From assembly GCA_024742875.1 (NCBI GenBank), contig JANSXP010000005.1:154318-218317 (forward strand): 64,000 nucleotides of DNA, given 5' to 3'. Of the stretch, positions 63,875-64,000 are shown piece after piece; position 1 is the first letter of the stretch; each line of letters begins with the position of its first letter. Under the pieces are notes generated by a model. It saw only the letters and a list, made by a program, of their open reading frames with translations. It was not told where the DNA came from and made no database searches. The position numbers were made by a program, and so were the translations under genes. Source of the stretch: Planctomycetaceae bacterium. GTDB lineage: Bacteria > Planctomycetota > Planctomycetia > Planctomycetales > Planctomycetaceae.

Positions 63875-64000
63875 TTAGGGTGTGTACCCCAGATTCGGAG
63901 CCAGCCAGCGCTCGATCTTCTTCACTGACATGTCCATACGATCGGCGTAGTTCTCGACCTGATCCTTCGTGATGCGATCCACCGAGAAGTAACGAGCTTC
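63875..64000 (-). CDS. metH: Cobalamin-dependent methionine synthase MetH, C-terminal end (partial)
   Basis: Last 41 codons plus TAA (63875-63877) on minus; the rest lies right of the window. The peptide starts EARYFSVDRITKDQVENYA and ends RWLAPNLGYTP, matching the end of the MetH activation domain (E. coli ends with YFAV...QVEDYA...VERWLAPNLGY). The activation domain binds AdoMet to reactivate the cob(II)alamin enzyme. It is too short for automatic open-frame detection but the match is specific. Confidence 0.9.
   Translation of the reverse strand, partial: EARYFSVDRITKDQVENYADRMDMSVKKIERWLAPNLGYTP

Overview
The window looks like chromosomal DNA of a planctomycete (class Planctomycetia), GC-rich and gene-dense. 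The markers are a DUF1501 plus PSCyt1/DUF1549/DUF1553 gene pair, a planctomycete-type ECF sigma factor overlapping a membrane Ser/Thr kinase, a formylglycine-type sulfatase, many PVC-type 'hypothetical' membrane proteins, and a TPR protein with two RNA-polymerase alpha-CTD domains. Genus cannot be fixed from sequence alone. No phage, IS element, CRISPR array or rRNA is visible. One tRNA gene (Gln, TTG) is present, and both window ends cut real genes (ECF sigma factor on the left, metH on the right).

Layout. 1-5.5 kb: sigma factor/kinase pair, a membrane protein and pentapeptide-repeat protein in a coupled pair, then a divergent CBS and tandem-Usp stress pair. 5.5-11.1 kb (minus): SGNH hydrolase, DUF1501 protein and large PSCyt1/PSD1 protein. 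11.1-21.6 kb (mostly minus): tRNA-Gln with its own terminator, the TPR/alpha-CTD protein, a small lipoprotein, truD, a serine hydrolase, an iodotyrosine-deiodinase-like nitroreductase, a diacylglycerol kinase, rpoD and dnaG. 22.1-30.5 kb (minus): one export operon (ABC-2 permease, periplasmic adaptor, MacB-type permease, ATPase, TolC-like channel) ending in an HpcH/HpaI aldolase. 30.8-36 kb: a duplicated class II aldolase, a glycosidase-like protein and a metallophosphoesterase. 36-44 kb (minus): a 521-residue secreted protein, MoxR ATPase, DUF58 protein and two VWA-type membrane proteins. 45.3-52.9 kb (plus): a large membrane/coiled-coil protein interrupted by an in-frame TGA, a squalene-cyclase-repeat protein and a secreted modular thioredoxin. 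52.9-57.8 kb (minus): sulfatase, glycosyltransferase, Cys-cluster protein and histidine kinase. 58.2-63.7 kb (plus): a membrane protein, ABC ATPase, alpha/beta hydrolase and FHA protein; then the 3' end of metH on minus.

How it fits together. The 36-53 kb block is the most distinctive: a MoxR ATPase, three proteins with intact DxSxS (MIDAS) VWA motifs, and opposite them a long periplasm-facing protein, a cyclase-repeat protein and a redox protein, which together look like an envelope assembly or maintenance module. The strongest single anomaly is the TGA at 47962-47964. It sits exactly where an internal Cys-Pro-Gly-Gly repeat predicts a cysteine, the reading frame stays open for another 201 codons, and a stem-loop starts three bases later. 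A second theme is short tandem arrays (10-16 bp period, 3-6 copies, different unit each time) in several intergenic or leader regions.
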